Of a stretch of DNA of 64,000 bases, positions 1 through 9,816 are shown one piece after another. The position numbers and the translations under genes are program-made. Within the stretch, counting starts at the first letter, position 1. Each line of letters opens with the position of its first letter. The notes under the pieces are model-generated. The model was not told the origin of the DNA, did not search any database, and worked only from the letters and a program-made list of their open reading frames with translations. The DNA is from Paraglaciecola arctica BSs20135 (GTDB lineage: Bacteria > Pseudomonadota > Gammaproteobacteria > Enterobacterales > Alteromonadaceae): the NCBI RefSeq assembly GCF_000314995.1, contig NZ_BAEO01000051.1, forward strand, positions 62,001 through 126,000. Reading direction: 5' to 3'.

Positions 1-1143
1 TTATCTACATTAAAGCGACAAGATGTAAAAGATACCCTGACCTCACTTGTAGAGCCAGTAAACTCATTTTTAAATCGACAACGATTTAATAATGATATTT
101 CCCATCGAAATTTGCATCAAAACTATATGGCAGCTAAACGCGCCGTTGCGCGTAGTGACTTTACTGAAGACGATATAGAGTTTTTATTATCTCGCTGCGA
201 AGTAGTCACTTTTGTGCTTAATGATGTGTCTGAAGCTTTCCAGTTTTTTGACTCTCAAAATGCCAGAGGCCGTGATTTAGATCCCCATGATTTGTTAAAA
301 GCCTTTCACTTACGTGAATTTTCGCAAGCTGAAACTGAGCTAAAAGCCCAATCTGTGAGCCATTGGGAAAGTTTAGAGAGTGACCAGTTAGCAAGATTGT
401 TTGCAAATTACTTATTTCGCATCCGTAACTGGACACAAGGGAAGTCAGCACAGTATTTTGGTAAATCACAGGTTGGATTGTTCAAAGGAGTTAATCTTGA
501 ACATGTCGGTTTATATCCTTATGTTGAACCGCTGCGAATTTCCCACCACTTTGTCGATGAATATAACGGCCAATACCAGCGTCACATTGACCACCAACAC
601 ATGCACTTTCCATTTCACCTTGATCAAATGATCATTAATGGAAGACGTTTTTTTGAAATGACGAGTCATTATCAACAAAAGATTGCTGAGATAGTGAGTG
701 ATGAGCACAGTGGAAATAATGTAGCTAACGAAAACAGTCCAATTCGAATATTAGGGCATGAGCTAGAGCCAATTGCTTGTAAGATTTTACAAGTGCTGAA
801 CAGTTACCATTCTCGTACTCGCACAGGTGATGGCTATATTCGCACTATGTTTGATTGTGCAGTTATATTTTATTTGGATAAATTTGGCGAACACCAGTTA
901 TCGCAAGCGATAGAAAAGCTGTTTATTTGGGCATATAGCTGCCGCTTACAAAAGCAAGTGGTTCAGTTAGCTACAATGGACAACCATGTTTTAGCGAACA
1001 ATATATTTGAAAAAACAAAGCAAGCTGTGCAGCCCAGTGATGTATTGAATTGGCCGTTATTAACGATTAAAGAAACAGACTGTAAGGGAACCAAACTAGC
1101 TGAAATTACCGAGCTGTTTAAGGAAATGAAGTATTATGAATAA
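1..1143 (+). CDS. DUF262 family protein (5' end outside window)
   Basis: The frame is open from base 1, so the gene begins upstream of the window and only its C-terminal ~380 codons are visible. The segment FQFFDSQNARGRDLDPHDLL matches the second conserved block of DUF262 proteins (F..xNxRGxxLxxxDLLK). The ParB-like N-terminal DGQQR block must lie off the window. DUF262/GmrS-like domains are ParB-fold NTP-dependent modules of modification-dependent restriction systems. No DUF1524 HNH block is visible at the C-terminus. The stop overlaps the ATG of the next DUF262 gene by 8 nt, so the two are translationally coupled. Position directly before a second DUF262 gene and hsdR suggests a defence role within a type I restriction operon. 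This is inferred from context. Confidence 0.8.
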   Translation, partial: LSTLKRQDVKDTLTSLVEPVNSFLNRQRFNNDISHRNLHQNYMAAKRAVARSDFTEDDIEFLLSRCEVVTFVLNDVSEAFQFFDSQNARGRDLDPHDLLKAFHLREFSQAETELKAQSVSHWESLESDQLARLFANYLFRIRNWTQGKSAQYFGKSQVGLFKGVNLEHVGLYPYVEPLRISHHFVDEYNGQYQRHIDHQHMHFPFHLDQMIINGRRFFEMTSHYQQKIAEIVSDEHSGNNVANENSPIRILGHELEPIACKILQVLNSYHSRTRTGDGYIRTMFDCAVIFYLDKFGEHQLSQAIEKLFIWAYSCRLQKQVVQLATMDNHVLANNIFEKTKQAVQPSDVLNWPLLTIKETDCKGTKLAEITELFKEMKYYE

Positions 1144-3172
1144 TATCCAAGCCCGTGATAAAAAAAGCATTGGTTCCGACAGCAGCAATAAAATACAAAG
1201 CTACAGAATTAAAGAGTTATTGATAGACTCTAACAGTTATCTAGTGCCTATGTACCAGCGCAACTATGCGTGGGGTGAAGGTGAAATAAATCAACTCATA
1301 CAAGATGTATTGGATTACCAACAAAATAAGCCTAACCAAACATATTACATTGGTACTTTAGTAGCGTTTGAACGAACTGACGGCAGATTCGAAGTTATCG
1401 ATGGTCAACAGCGATTTACTACCCTAACTCTCCTCGCATTTGCACTCAAACGCCTCTCTACAAAACACCAAACAATTGATATGGAGTGGTATAACAAACC
1501 AAATTTAGGATTTGAAAGTCGAAAAAAATCGACTGATACCTTTGCGAGTTTGATACATGGCGTTGCTTTAAAACACTTGCGTACAGATGAATATAACCAA
1601 GATGTAATTAATGGTTATGAATTGCTTGAAAAAGCATTATTAGCCCTAGGAGATAAACTGAAAGGGTTTTGTAGCTATTTGTTTAGTAACGTGGAAATAG
1701 CGCGTGTTTCTGTACCAAAGGATACTGACTTAAATCACTACTTTGAAGTGATGAACAATCGTGGTGAACAGCTAGAAAAGCACGAAGTTGTTAAAGCGAG
1801 GTTGATCTCGGTATTAAATGAAATAGAAGATGAGCAGGAACGAGAACAAAATATACAACTGCTTAGCAAAATTTGGGACGCAACCGCAAATATGGAGCGA
1901 TATGTTCAGTATGGTTTTAGCCCGGATGAACGCCACAAAGTATTTGGCAATGATGACTGGGGGCAATTTACTCCAACTAGTTACACAGACTTAGCCGCGT
2001 GTTTGGAGCACGAAGCCACCAAAGAAAGCGGGCAAACTGATAATGTATCGTTGTCGCTAAATGAGATACTTGCTAAACCACCTCAGATATCTACTAGTGG
2101 TGACGCAACTCTTACGCCAGAGCGCTTTAACAGTGTGATTAACTTCTCCAACTTTCTGCTTCATGTGTTGAGGGTTTTAACCAAGCTAGACATCGCGTTA
2201 GATGACAAACGTTTGTTAGAGCAGTTTGATACTTATTTAAATGATAACAATACAGACAAGGTAACAGCAGTAAAAGACTTTGTATTTTCATTATTGAAGT
2301 GTAAATACCTCTTTGACCAATACATCATTAAGCGCGAGTTTAGTGACGGTAAAGATAAGTGGAGTTTGAAGCGCTTGCATTTCTATAACGCCAAGAGTCA
2401 GAGCTATATCAATACCTTTGATAATAGCAATGAGCAAGATAGCGAAGATGGTTTTGAAGGAGTTAATCGTCAATTATTGACATTATTGAGCGCATTTCAT
2501 GTATCAACACCTACTTTGGTTTATAAACATTGGCTAAATGGGGCGCTTTTTCATTTGTTCCACATGAACAACGTAACCCCTCGTCATTATTTGAGGAGGC
2601 TTGAACACTTAGCCAGACAGTTTGTATTTGGGCGTTTTTTAAGTATCGATGGCGCAGATTACTACAACATGATTTACCAAGGAAAATCGTTTTCAACTGT
2701 CGATTTTAGTGACTCACAGGTAATGGAACTGCTGAAATACGGCACAATTGAGAATAACTTAGTTTTTAACTACCTCGATTATTTACTTTGGTGTGATGGC
2801 ACTAAAAATGGTAGTGATGACGTGGTCAATCAATTTGAATTTACTTTCCGAAGTTCAGTGGAACACTTTTACCCTCAACACCCCCTTGATGGACATAGAA
2901 AGCTAGCGAAAAACGATTTACACCGATTTGGTAATCTTTGTTTAATTAGTCATAGTAAAAATTCAAAGTTGAGCAACTTACAACCAACAGCAAAACGAGA
3001 TCATTTCAAAGCAGCCATAGCAGACAAAAGAATTGATACACTCAAACTTTACGAAATGATTAAAGTTATGAATAGCGCTGGTGAGTGGACAGAAACACAA
3101 ATAGCTGAGCATGAGCGCAACATGCTAACGATTTTAATTAATGATTCTAAAGCGGAGCACAGGGATGAGTAA
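1136..3172 (+). CDS. DUF262-DUF1524 (GmrSD-like) protein
   Basis: A 678-residue protein. The N-terminal DUF262 domain carries PMYQRNYAW, YYIGTLV and VIDGQQR (about residues 87-94). The second block FEVMNNRGEQLEKHEVVKAR follows. A C-terminal DUF1524 block starts near residue 575 (EHFYPQHP ... LHRFGNLCLIS ... NSKLSN), the His-Asn nuclease signature of GmrD-type proteins. Both halves of a GmrSD-like type IV restriction enzyme are therefore present in one chain. It starts inside the preceding gene (8-nt overlap) and its stop overlaps hsdR by 8 nt. The family is known to cut modified DNA or to assist restriction systems. Whether it acts with HsdR here or as an independent passenger cannot be told from sequence. 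Confidence 0.85.
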   Translation: MNNIQARDKKSIGSDSSNKIQSYRIKELLIDSNSYLVPMYQRNYAWGEGEINQLIQDVLDYQQNKPNQTYYIGTLVAFERTDGRFEVIDGQQRFTTLTLLAFALKRLSTKHQTIDMEWYNKPNLGFESRKKSTDTFASLIHGVALKHLRTDEYNQDVINGYELLEKALLALGDKLKGFCSYLFSNVEIARVSVPKDTDLNHYFEVMNNRGEQLEKHEVVKARLISVLNEIEDEQEREQNIQLLSKIWDATANMERYVQYGFSPDERHKVFGNDDWGQFTPTSYTDLAACLEHEATKESGQTDNVSLSLNEILAKPPQISTSGDATLTPERFNSVINFSNFLLHVLRVLTKLDIALDDKRLLEQFDTYLNDNNTDKVTAVKDFVFSLLKCKYLFDQYIIKREFSDGKDKWSLKRLHFYNAKSQSYINTFDNSNEQDSEDGFEGVNRQLLTLLSAFHVSTPTLVYKHWLNGALFHLFHMNNVTPRHYLRRLEHLARQFVFGRFLSIDGADYYNMIYQGKSFSTVDFSDSQVMELLKYGTIENNLVFNYLDYLLWCDGTKNGSDDVVNQFEFTFRSSVEHFYPQHPLDGHRKLAKNDLHRFGNLCLISHSKNSKLSNLQPTAKRDHFKAAIADKRIDTLKLYEMIKVMNSAGEWTETQIAEHERNMLTILINDSKAEHRDE

Positions 3173-6100
3173 CGTCGGCCAAAAAGAACGAAAAACCCAA
3201 AGTCGAGTGGTTAAATTTTTTAAGGAACAACTCAACTACGACTATTTAGGTGACTGGGAATACCGTGGCGGTAACAGTAATGTTGAAAAGGATATTTTAA
3301 CCAATTGGCTGGAAAAACGTGGTGTTTCCGAACCGCTGATTACTCGTGCATTACGTAAGTTAGACGCAGCCGCCGCCCTTGGAGAAGGCAAAAAGCTGTT
3401 TGATGCGAATAAAGACGTGTATCGCTTACTTCGTTACGGCGTAAAAGAGAAAGAAGGCACAGGTGAGCAAAATAAAAACGTTTGGCTGATTGATTGGGTG
3501 AATCCAGAAGCCAATCACTTTGCGATTGCAGAGGAAGTAACGATAAAAGGCGAGCTTAAAAAGCGCCCTGACATCGTTATTTATGTAAATGGTATAGCCT
3601 TAGGCGTTATTGAGCTTAAACGTTCGTCGGTATCAGTTAGTGAAGGTATTCGCCAAAACCTCGATAATCAAAAGAAGGCGTTTATTCGCAACTTTTTCAC
3701 TTCAATGCAATTGGTCATGGCGGGTAACGATACCCAAGGAATACGCTACGGCACTATTGAAACCTCTGAGAAATATTATTTAGAGTGGAAGGAGCCTGAA
3801 GGCGCTAGTAGCCTTCCTACGCCTAATATAGATACAGAAACCTTGTTAGACACACATTTAGCTCAGCTATGCGATAAAAACCGATTTTTACATTTAATCC
3901 ATGATTTTGTTGTGTTTGATGCGGGAGTTAAAAAGACCTGCCGACATAATCAGTATTTTGGTATTCAAGCGGCCAAGAACCATGTAAGAAACAAACAAGA
4001 CGGTATTATTTGGCATACACAAGGTTCGGGAAAAAGCTTAACTATGGTGTGGTTGGCTAAGTGGATACGTGAAAACATCACCGACTCTCGCGTGCTGATT
4101 GTGACAGACCGCACCGAGTTGGATGAGCAAATTGAAAAAGTGTTTTCAGGTGTTGATGAGGAGATCTACCGTACTAAGAGTGGCCGCGATTTAGTTGCAA
4201 CCTTGAATCAACCTAATCCTTGGTTATTTTGCTCGCTTGTTCATAAATTTGGGCGTAATGGTGAAGCAAGTGATGATGAAGACGATGCCGCAACAAAGGA
4301 TTATGTAGAAGCGCTGAAGCAAAGTATATCTAGCGATTTTTCAGCTAAGGGCAATTTGTTTGTATTTGTTGATGAATGCCATAGAACACAATCAGGCAAG
4401 CTACACGAAGCCATGAAAGCCATTGTGCCTGAGGCCATGTTTATTGGTTTTACAGGTACTCCTTTGATGAAAAGGGATAAAAAGAAGTCCTTAGAAGTGT
4501 TTGGCCCATACATTCATACCTATAAATTCAATGAAGCGGTTAACGACGGTGTCGTACTCGATTTACGTTATGAAGCTAGGGATATTGATCAGCATTTAAC
4601 GTCAGAAAAGAAAGTAGATAAATGGTTTGAAGCAAAAACCAAAGGCCTTTCAAATTTAGCTAAAATGCAGCTCAAACAAAAGTGGGGCACGATGCAAAAA
4701 GTGCTATCCAGTAAGTCACGACTTGAGCAAATAGTTAGCGATATTTTAATGGACATGGAAATCAAGCCAGCTTTAGCAACTGGCCGAGGTAATGCGATGC
4801 TGGTTTGTGCCAGCGTTCATCAAGCTTGTGTGGTTTATGATCTATTTAATAAAACTGATTTAGCTGGAAAGTGTGCGGTAGTGACCAGCTATCAACCTGC
4901 TGCTAGCTCTATCAAAGGCGAAGAGTCTGGCGAAGGGCTTACCGAAAAATTATTTAAATACGATACCTACCGAAAAATGCTCGCAGATTATTTTGAGCAA
5001 AGCGAAGACGAAGCGTCTAAGCGAGTCGAAGAGTTCGAAAAAAATGTCAAAAAACGCTTTATAGAAGAACCCGGTCAAATGCGATTGTTGATAGTAGTAG
5101 ATAAGCTGTTAACAGGGTTTGATGCGCCTTCAGCCACTTATTTGTATATTGATAAGAGCATGGCAGATCACAGCCTGTTTCAGGCAATTTGCCGCGTAAA
5201 CAGACTAGATGGGGAGGACAAAGAATATGGTTATATCATCGATTATAAAGATTTATTCCGCTCACTTGATAAAGCCATTAAAGATTACACCGCCGAAGCC
5301 TTTGATGGCTATGACGAAGAGGATGTGGCTGGATTACTAAAAGACCGATTAACTGAATCAAGAACAGATTTAGACAATGCTTTAGAAGCCGTTAGAGCTT
5401 TATGTGAACCCGTTAAAGCACCGAGAGATTCCAAAGACTTCATACATTACTTTTGTGGCGAATCAGGTCTTGAGCCTGATGATGAAGAGTCTCGTTCAGA
5501 AAAAGAGGCTTTGCGCTTAACCCTTTATCAGGCAGTTGCTAAGCTTATTCGCGCCTACACAAGTCTTGCAAATGAGATGGAACAAGCAGGTTATAGCGAA
5601 CAAGAAGCTGCAAAAATTAAAAAAGAAGTCGCTTACTTTGAAAAAGTCAGAGATGAAGTAAAACTCGCTAGTGGCGACTTATTAGAAATGAAGCGATTTG
5701 AACCCGCAATGCGTCATTTGCTAGATATGTACATCCGCGCTGATGACAGCGAGACATTAATGGACTTTGAGGAACTTGGGTTAATAGATTTGGTGGTGAA
5801 TAACAATTTAAACGCAGCACCCAAAGGGCTTAGAGAAAACGAAGAAGCCATGGCTGAGGCCATTGAAAATAACGTTCGCAAAACCATTGTTGATGAGAAC
5901 CCTGTAAACCCCAAATATTTCGATAGCATGGCAACGTTACTTGATGAAATTATCAAACAACGCAGAGCTGGGGCGATTAAATATCAAGAGTACCTTGAGC
6001 AAATACGTCAACTTGCCAAAAAAGTGGTTAATCCTGCTGGGAATACTGCTCACAGTTACCCAGAAACCGTTGATACGCCTGCTAAGCAAGCGATTTACGA

Positions 6101-6293
6101 TAACTTTGGTAATGATGAAGTGTTAACAACCAAAATCGATACTGCCGTTCGCTACACCAAAAAAGCTGAATGGCTTGGTGATAGGTTTAAAGAGCGAGAA
6201 ATTGCCAATGCGATTCGAGAAGAAGTAGCTAGTTATGAAGTAAACATTGAAGAAGTTATGTCGCTGATTAAAGCCCAAAAGGAATATCACTAG
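3165..6293 (+). CDS. hsdR: Type I restriction enzyme R subunit
   Basis: HsdR is the translocating and cleaving subunit of type I restriction-modification complexes. The start at 3165 (MSNVGQKER) is preferred to an in-frame ATG at 3141 because AGGG precedes it and it gives an 8-nt ATGAGTAA overlap with the upstream gene. An N-terminal PD-(D/E)xK nuclease is seen (RPDIVIY...GVIELKRSS, about residues 134-152). The SF2 translocase follows: Walker A TQGSGKS (~285-291), DECH (~403), FTGTP, a conserved LLTGFDAP block and QAICRVNR (motif VI). About 1042 residues is normal for this family. hsdM and hsdS are not in the window; they presumably lie upstream, beyond the DUF262 genes. Confidence 0.95.
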   Translation: MSNVGQKERKTQSRVVKFFKEQLNYDYLGDWEYRGGNSNVEKDILTNWLEKRGVSEPLITRALRKLDAAAALGEGKKLFDANKDVYRLLRYGVKEKEGTGEQNKNVWLIDWVNPEANHFAIAEEVTIKGELKKRPDIVIYVNGIALGVIELKRSSVSVSEGIRQNLDNQKKAFIRNFFTSMQLVMAGNDTQGIRYGTIETSEKYYLEWKEPEGASSLPTPNIDTETLLDTHLAQLCDKNRFLHLIHDFVVFDAGVKKTCRHNQYFGIQAAKNHVRNKQDGIIWHTQGSGKSLTMVWLAKWIRENITDSRVLIVTDRTELDEQIEKVFSGVDEEIYRTKSGRDLVATLNQPNPWLFCSLVHKFGRNGEASDDEDDAATKDYVEALKQSISSDFSAKGNLFVFVDECHRTQSGKLHEAMKAIVPEAMFIGFTGTPLMKRDKKKSLEVFGPYIHTYKFNEAVNDGVVLDLRYEARDIDQHLTSEKKVDKWFEAKTKGLSNLAKMQLKQKWGTMQKVLSSKSRLEQIVSDILMDMEIKPALATGRGNAMLVCASVHQACVVYDLFNKTDLAGKCAVVTSYQPAASSIKGEESGEGLTEKLFKYDTYRKMLADYFEQSEDEASKRVEEFEKNVKKRFIEEPGQMRLLIVVDKLLTGFDAPSATYLYIDKSMADHSLFQAICRVNRLDGEDKEYGYIIDYKDLFRSLDKAIKDYTAEAFDGYDEEDVAGLLKDRLTESRTDLDNALEAVRALCEPVKAPRDSKDFIHYFCGESGLEPDDEESRSEKEALRLTLYQAVAKLIRAYTSLANEMEQAGYSEQEAAKIKKEVAYFEKVRDEVKLASGDLLEMKRFEPAMRHLLDMYIRADDSETLMDFEELGLIDLVVNNNLNAAPKGLRENEEAMAEAIENNVRKTIVDENPVNPKYFDSMATLLDEIIKQRRAGAIKYQEYLEQIRQLAKKVVNPAGNTAHSYPETVDTPAKQAIYDNFGNDEVLTTKIDTAVRYTKKAEWLGDRFKEREIANAIREEVASYEVNIEEVMSLIKAQKEYH

Positions 6294-7024
6294 TGACAGT
6301 AACTGATACTGAACTGGTCACTATCGGCGGGATAGACGTTGAGGTTAATCGCAGGAACATTAAAAATATTCACCTAAGTGTTTTACCTCCCAATGGTAGG
6401 GTGCGATTATCTGTACCTAGCAAAACAAGTGAGCAAACAATAAGGTTAGCGATCGTAAACAAACTGGCTTGGATCAAAAAACAGCAGTCAGATTTTGCCA
6501 AGCAACCCCGTCAATCTGTAAGAGAAATGGCCAATGGAGAATGCCACTACCTTTGGGGACAAAAATATAGGCTTGCGATTAAAGCGGCTAAAGGTAAATT
6601 TTCGGTTCAAATTAAAGGAAATAACAAACTAGAGTTAGCTGTTAGCAATTCGACAACAACTGACAATAAACTAAAGCTACTCAATCGTTTTTACCGTGAA
6701 CAAATACAAGTTTCAATGGCCAAAATGCTTCCTAAATGGCAGAAGACGTTGGGGGTGGCACCTGACTCGATAGAGATCAAAAAAATGAAAACCAAATGGG
6801 GCAGTTGCAATATCCAAGCAAAACGCATTTGGTTGAACTTAGAACTCGCTAAAAAACCAATTGAGTGTATGGAGTTCATCTTAGTACATGAGTTAGTGCA
6901 CCTTCATGAGCGCCACCACAACGAACGCTTTCGAGCATTAATGAATAAGCACATGCCCAATTGGAAAGAACGCAGAAATTTGCTTAATAGTCTTCCTTTG
7001 GTGTATGAAGATTGGAGTTATTAA
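6293..7024 (+). CDS. YgjP/SprT-like (DUF45) zinc metalloprotease
   Basis: A 243-residue protein with GTG start sharing one base with the hsdR stop (TAGTG), so it is the last gene of the coupled operon. The C-terminal half holds MKTKWGSCN and the zinc-protease motif HELVH (about residues 199-203) followed by HLHERHHNERF, as in the YgjP-like metallopeptidase family (M48/DUF45). Such genes are recurrent neighbours of type I hsdR genes; their substrate in that setting is not established. No signal peptide is seen, so the protein should be cytoplasmic. Confidence 0.88.
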   Translation: MTVTDTELVTIGGIDVEVNRRNIKNIHLSVLPPNGRVRLSVPSKTSEQTIRLAIVNKLAWIKKQQSDFAKQPRQSVREMANGECHYLWGQKYRLAIKAAKGKFSVQIKGNNKLELAVSNSTTTDNKLKLLNRFYREQIQVSMAKMLPKWQKTLGVAPDSIEIKKMKTKWGSCNIQAKRIWLNLELAKKPIECMEFILVHELVHLHERHHNERFRALMNKHMPNWKERRNLLNSLPLVYEDWSY

Positions 7025-7031
7025 ACAATTC

Positions 7032-7055
7032 AATATGAATATGAATATGAATATG
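7032..7055 (+). repeat. Hexanucleotide tandem repeat (ATATGA, ~4 units)
   Basis: About four units of ATATGA/ATATGG run head to tail between the metalloprotease stop and the ATG of the STAND gene, ending about 8 bases before that ATG. Short tandem repeats in a leader can change length by slippage and alter spacing between promoter, ribosome site and start. The unit length (6) would not shift a reading frame. No other strong Shine-Dalgarno is seen beyond GGA inside the last unit. Confidence 0.75.
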
Positions 7056-7063
7056 GAAATTTT

Positions 7064-9610
7064 ATGCCATCAATAGAATCAGATTTCTCTTTAAAAGAAA
7101 TTAATACTCGAATGCTCCGACTATTAGAAAGCATTGATCTTAGTTCAGAGCCATTAAAGATACTTTTGTACGGCAATGGGTTTGTTCCAAAAGAAGGTGC
7201 TCTTTGGGACTATAAGTCGGAGTATAAGAATGACGCATTGTCACTTGCTAAAACGGTCCTAAGGATTGTCAGCTTCTACAATACCTGTGGGGGTTACTTA
7301 ATTTTTGGGGTGAAAGAACTACAAAGAGATAGCTTGTTTGCACCAGTGAAAGTAGATCTTTCGGAACTTAACCAAGCACAATTAAGAGATACTATTCGCC
7401 GCTACACTAGCACCAGTATTGATGTATGCGTAAATACTATCCAGCTAAAAATCGAGGATGTTAATTTTGAACTTGGATTATTGCACATACCCAAACGAAC
7501 AAGTAAATTGCCTATCAAATTTGTTCGAAATGGTCCTTTAAAAGAAGGGTCTAATAAAAACATCTTTTGCATAGACCAAACATACTTCCGTTTCTTGGAC
7601 GAATGTAGACCCGCACAAACCCCCGAAGACTGGCAATTATTACTTTCTTCAAGAACCTTTAATCCGAGCACTGGCGTTGGTTCATCCACACCCTTCAATA
7701 AAATTTCAACTCTCTATCACAATTTACCCGATAGGAACCTCATATGTTCAAAGTTTATAGGCCGAAATGAAAAAATAGCCCAGATATGGGAATGGCTTGC
7801 AGATGAATTTGAGTATATGAAAATCCTTTCTGGCGACGGTGGTAAAGGAAAAACCTCAATAGCTTATAAATTTGCGACTGATTTCATTCATTCATACCCA
7901 GAAGGATTTGAACGAGTACTTTGGCTATCAATCAAACAAAAACAATTTTCTGGGCTAAATAATGAGTATTTCGAGCTTGAAGGAGAAAAATTTCATGATG
8001 TTCTAAGCTTTTTAGAATGTTTAGCAATCAATTGCGCTCTAGATACCACTGAGTATTCTGAAATTTCGTTATCACTTATTAAAAAAGAGGTAAAAGATGC
8101 TCTTACTGAGTTCCCTGCACTTATCATAATTGATGACCTTGATTCATTAGAAGACGAAGAACAAAAAAACGTTGTCGACACTTGCAGATATCTAAGTAGC
8201 AACAAAGCAAGGTTTCTGATTACAACACGTAAAAAGCTAGGTTATACATCTGATCAGTGTATTGATGTACCGGGCCTACCTAAAGAAGATTTCGAAGAAT
8301 TCATTTCTACTATTATTTCAAAATCGACGAGAAAGGTACTTACAAGGAGAGAAGTTGAAAGACTGCACCAAGCATGTGATGGCTCTCCATTGCTCTCAGC
8401 TTCCATCGTACGCCTTTTTAATTTAGGAATGCCTTTCCAAATGGCATTAGAGCAGTGGAAGGGAGAAGGAGGCGAGGATGCAAGGAATGCCGCATTAGAA
8501 AGAGAAGTGGAATCGCTTTCCCCGGATGCGAAAAGAATTCTACTTATAATTTTTTATTTCAAAACTTGCTCATATACCGAAATAAAACAAGTGTCTGATC
8601 ATGGTGATATTAAATTAGCAGAGCTTTTAGAAGAACTTAAGTCCTTATTTCTTGTAAACGAACCTCGCTTTATTGAAAGTGAGGAAAGATATAGTATTTC
8701 GAATACCACTGCTCTTATTGTTGAAAGAAAAGCATCTAACATGGCTATCGATCATAAAAGAATTGATACCGCAGTCAAACAAATGAGGCGAGGAGTTAAA
8801 CGAAGTAATAAACCAAATTCCAAAGAAATCGGAGCTGCAATAAGTCAAGCTGATGCTTTATTGAAAGATCACAAAGTCTATGACGCGATATCTACAGTAG
8901 ATTCGGTGTTGAATCAATACAAAAAACATCCAGACCTTTTATTAATGAAAGGTCGATGCTTAATGCACAGTGATATTTTAGATTACGAAAAATCTCGCCA
9001 ACTTATCAAGCATTCTATTAACGCAGGACAAAATAAAGAATTAGCTTTTGATCTGCTGTATATCTGTGAGACAAAATTAGAAAACAATACAGGTGCAATT
9101 GAAGTCTGTTCAAAAGCTCATGAACAAAGTGGATTTAATAATAGTAGCTGGGCAGAAAGACTTGCAAAAGAGCTGGTTCAGAGATCGTTTAGACGTAAAG
9201 GCGATTCAAGAATAAGTGACCTTATGGAATCTAGCTCAGTTTTAGGAAGCTCACTGAAAAGCTTAAGCAATCTCGCGAAAGAGCAGAAAGTTTTGGAGCT
9301 TAGTGAGATTCACGACCTAATATGGTCAGAGTTAGAAAACGTAACTGACTTAACATGGCTCTCCAAGTACGATACCTGTGCGGAACTGATCGAAAGAGGA
9401 GATATCCGGACACTTTCCTTTAGAAGAGCTTTCTCTTGTATTGAAAGGGCTTATAAGGAGCCTAGACCTTCAACTAAAAAGAAAGAGGCTCTCGAAATTG
9501 TTATATTAAAGTTTTCAAAGCTACTCAGCAAAACTAAGTCCAACGAAGTTCAAGTGAAGCTTTGCGAAGAGCTATCAAATGAATTGTCTAAAATAAGCGT
9601 AAATATTTAG
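7064..9610 (+). CDS. AlbA_2-STAND NTPase-TPR protein, candidate defence sensor
   Basis: 848 residues in three parts. Residues ~45-130 resemble the AlbA_2/Schlafen AAA_4 domain (WDYKSEYKNDA...ISFYNTCGGYLIFGVKE-like pattern). A NACHT/NB-ARC-type STAND NTPase follows, with FIGRNEKI, Walker A GDGGKGKTS (~257-265) and Walker B ALIIIDDLD (~352-360). The C-terminal third is helical with TPR-like repeats (~600-720). STAND proteins of this layout are typically sensors in which a C-terminal repeat domain recognises a trigger and an N-terminal domain acts as effector; the family includes the antiphage Avs proteins. Position just after a restriction operon supports a defence role. The trigger and the activity of the AlbA_2 part are unknown. 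Confidence 0.8.
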   Translation: MPSIESDFSLKEINTRMLRLLESIDLSSEPLKILLYGNGFVPKEGALWDYKSEYKNDALSLAKTVLRIVSFYNTCGGYLIFGVKELQRDSLFAPVKVDLSELNQAQLRDTIRRYTSTSIDVCVNTIQLKIEDVNFELGLLHIPKRTSKLPIKFVRNGPLKEGSNKNIFCIDQTYFRFLDECRPAQTPEDWQLLLSSRTFNPSTGVGSSTPFNKISTLYHNLPDRNLICSKFIGRNEKIAQIWEWLADEFEYMKILSGDGGKGKTSIAYKFATDFIHSYPEGFERVLWLSIKQKQFSGLNNEYFELEGEKFHDVLSFLECLAINCALDTTEYSEISLSLIKKEVKDALTEFPALIIIDDLDSLEDEEQKNVVDTCRYLSSNKARFLITTRKKLGYTSDQCIDVPGLPKEDFEEFISTIISKSTRKVLTRREVERLHQACDGSPLLSASIVRLFNLGMPFQMALEQWKGEGGEDARNAALEREVESLSPDAKRILLIIFYFKTCSYTEIKQVSDHGDIKLAELLEELKSLFLVNEPRFIESEERYSISNTTALIVERKASNMAIDHKRIDTAVKQMRRGVKRSNKPNSKEIGAAISQADALLKDHKVYDAISTVDSVLNQYKKHPDLLLMKGRCLMHSDILDYEKSRQLIKHSINAGQNKELAFDLLYICETKLENNTGAIEVCSKAHEQSGFNNSSWAERLAKELVQRSFRRKGDSRISDLMESSSVLGSSLKSLSNLAKEQKVLELSEIHDLIWSELENVTDLTWLSKYDTCAELIERGDIRTLSFRRAFSCIERAYKEPRPSTKKKEALEIVILKFSKLLSKTKSNEVQVKLCEELSNELSKISVNI

Positions 9611-9685
9611 TTCATAAGTGGCTGGGAAAAAAGCGAAATAGCCATATTTAGGATTTGATTGCGTACCATTGGTAATGAAAAAGAT

Positions 9686-9709
9686 AGAAGCCCTCATAAG
9701 AGGGCTTCT
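9686..9709. terminator. Perfect 10-bp hairpin between convergent genes
   Basis: AGAAGCCCTC and GAGGGCTTCT flank the loop ATAA. Read on the minus strand the stem is followed by ATCTTTTTC, a U-rich tract, so it best fits a rho-independent terminator for the minus-strand operon ending at 10047. It may also stop the plus-strand STAND gene. Confidence 0.65.
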
Positions 9710-9816
9710 GGTTGATCAAGGATCATCGTTTCCAACGGGGAACTTAATTCCCATGGGGTAACCCATTATTTCTGTAGGGGAACTTAGTTAATCTACACAG
9801 TTTCTACTGATTTGAG

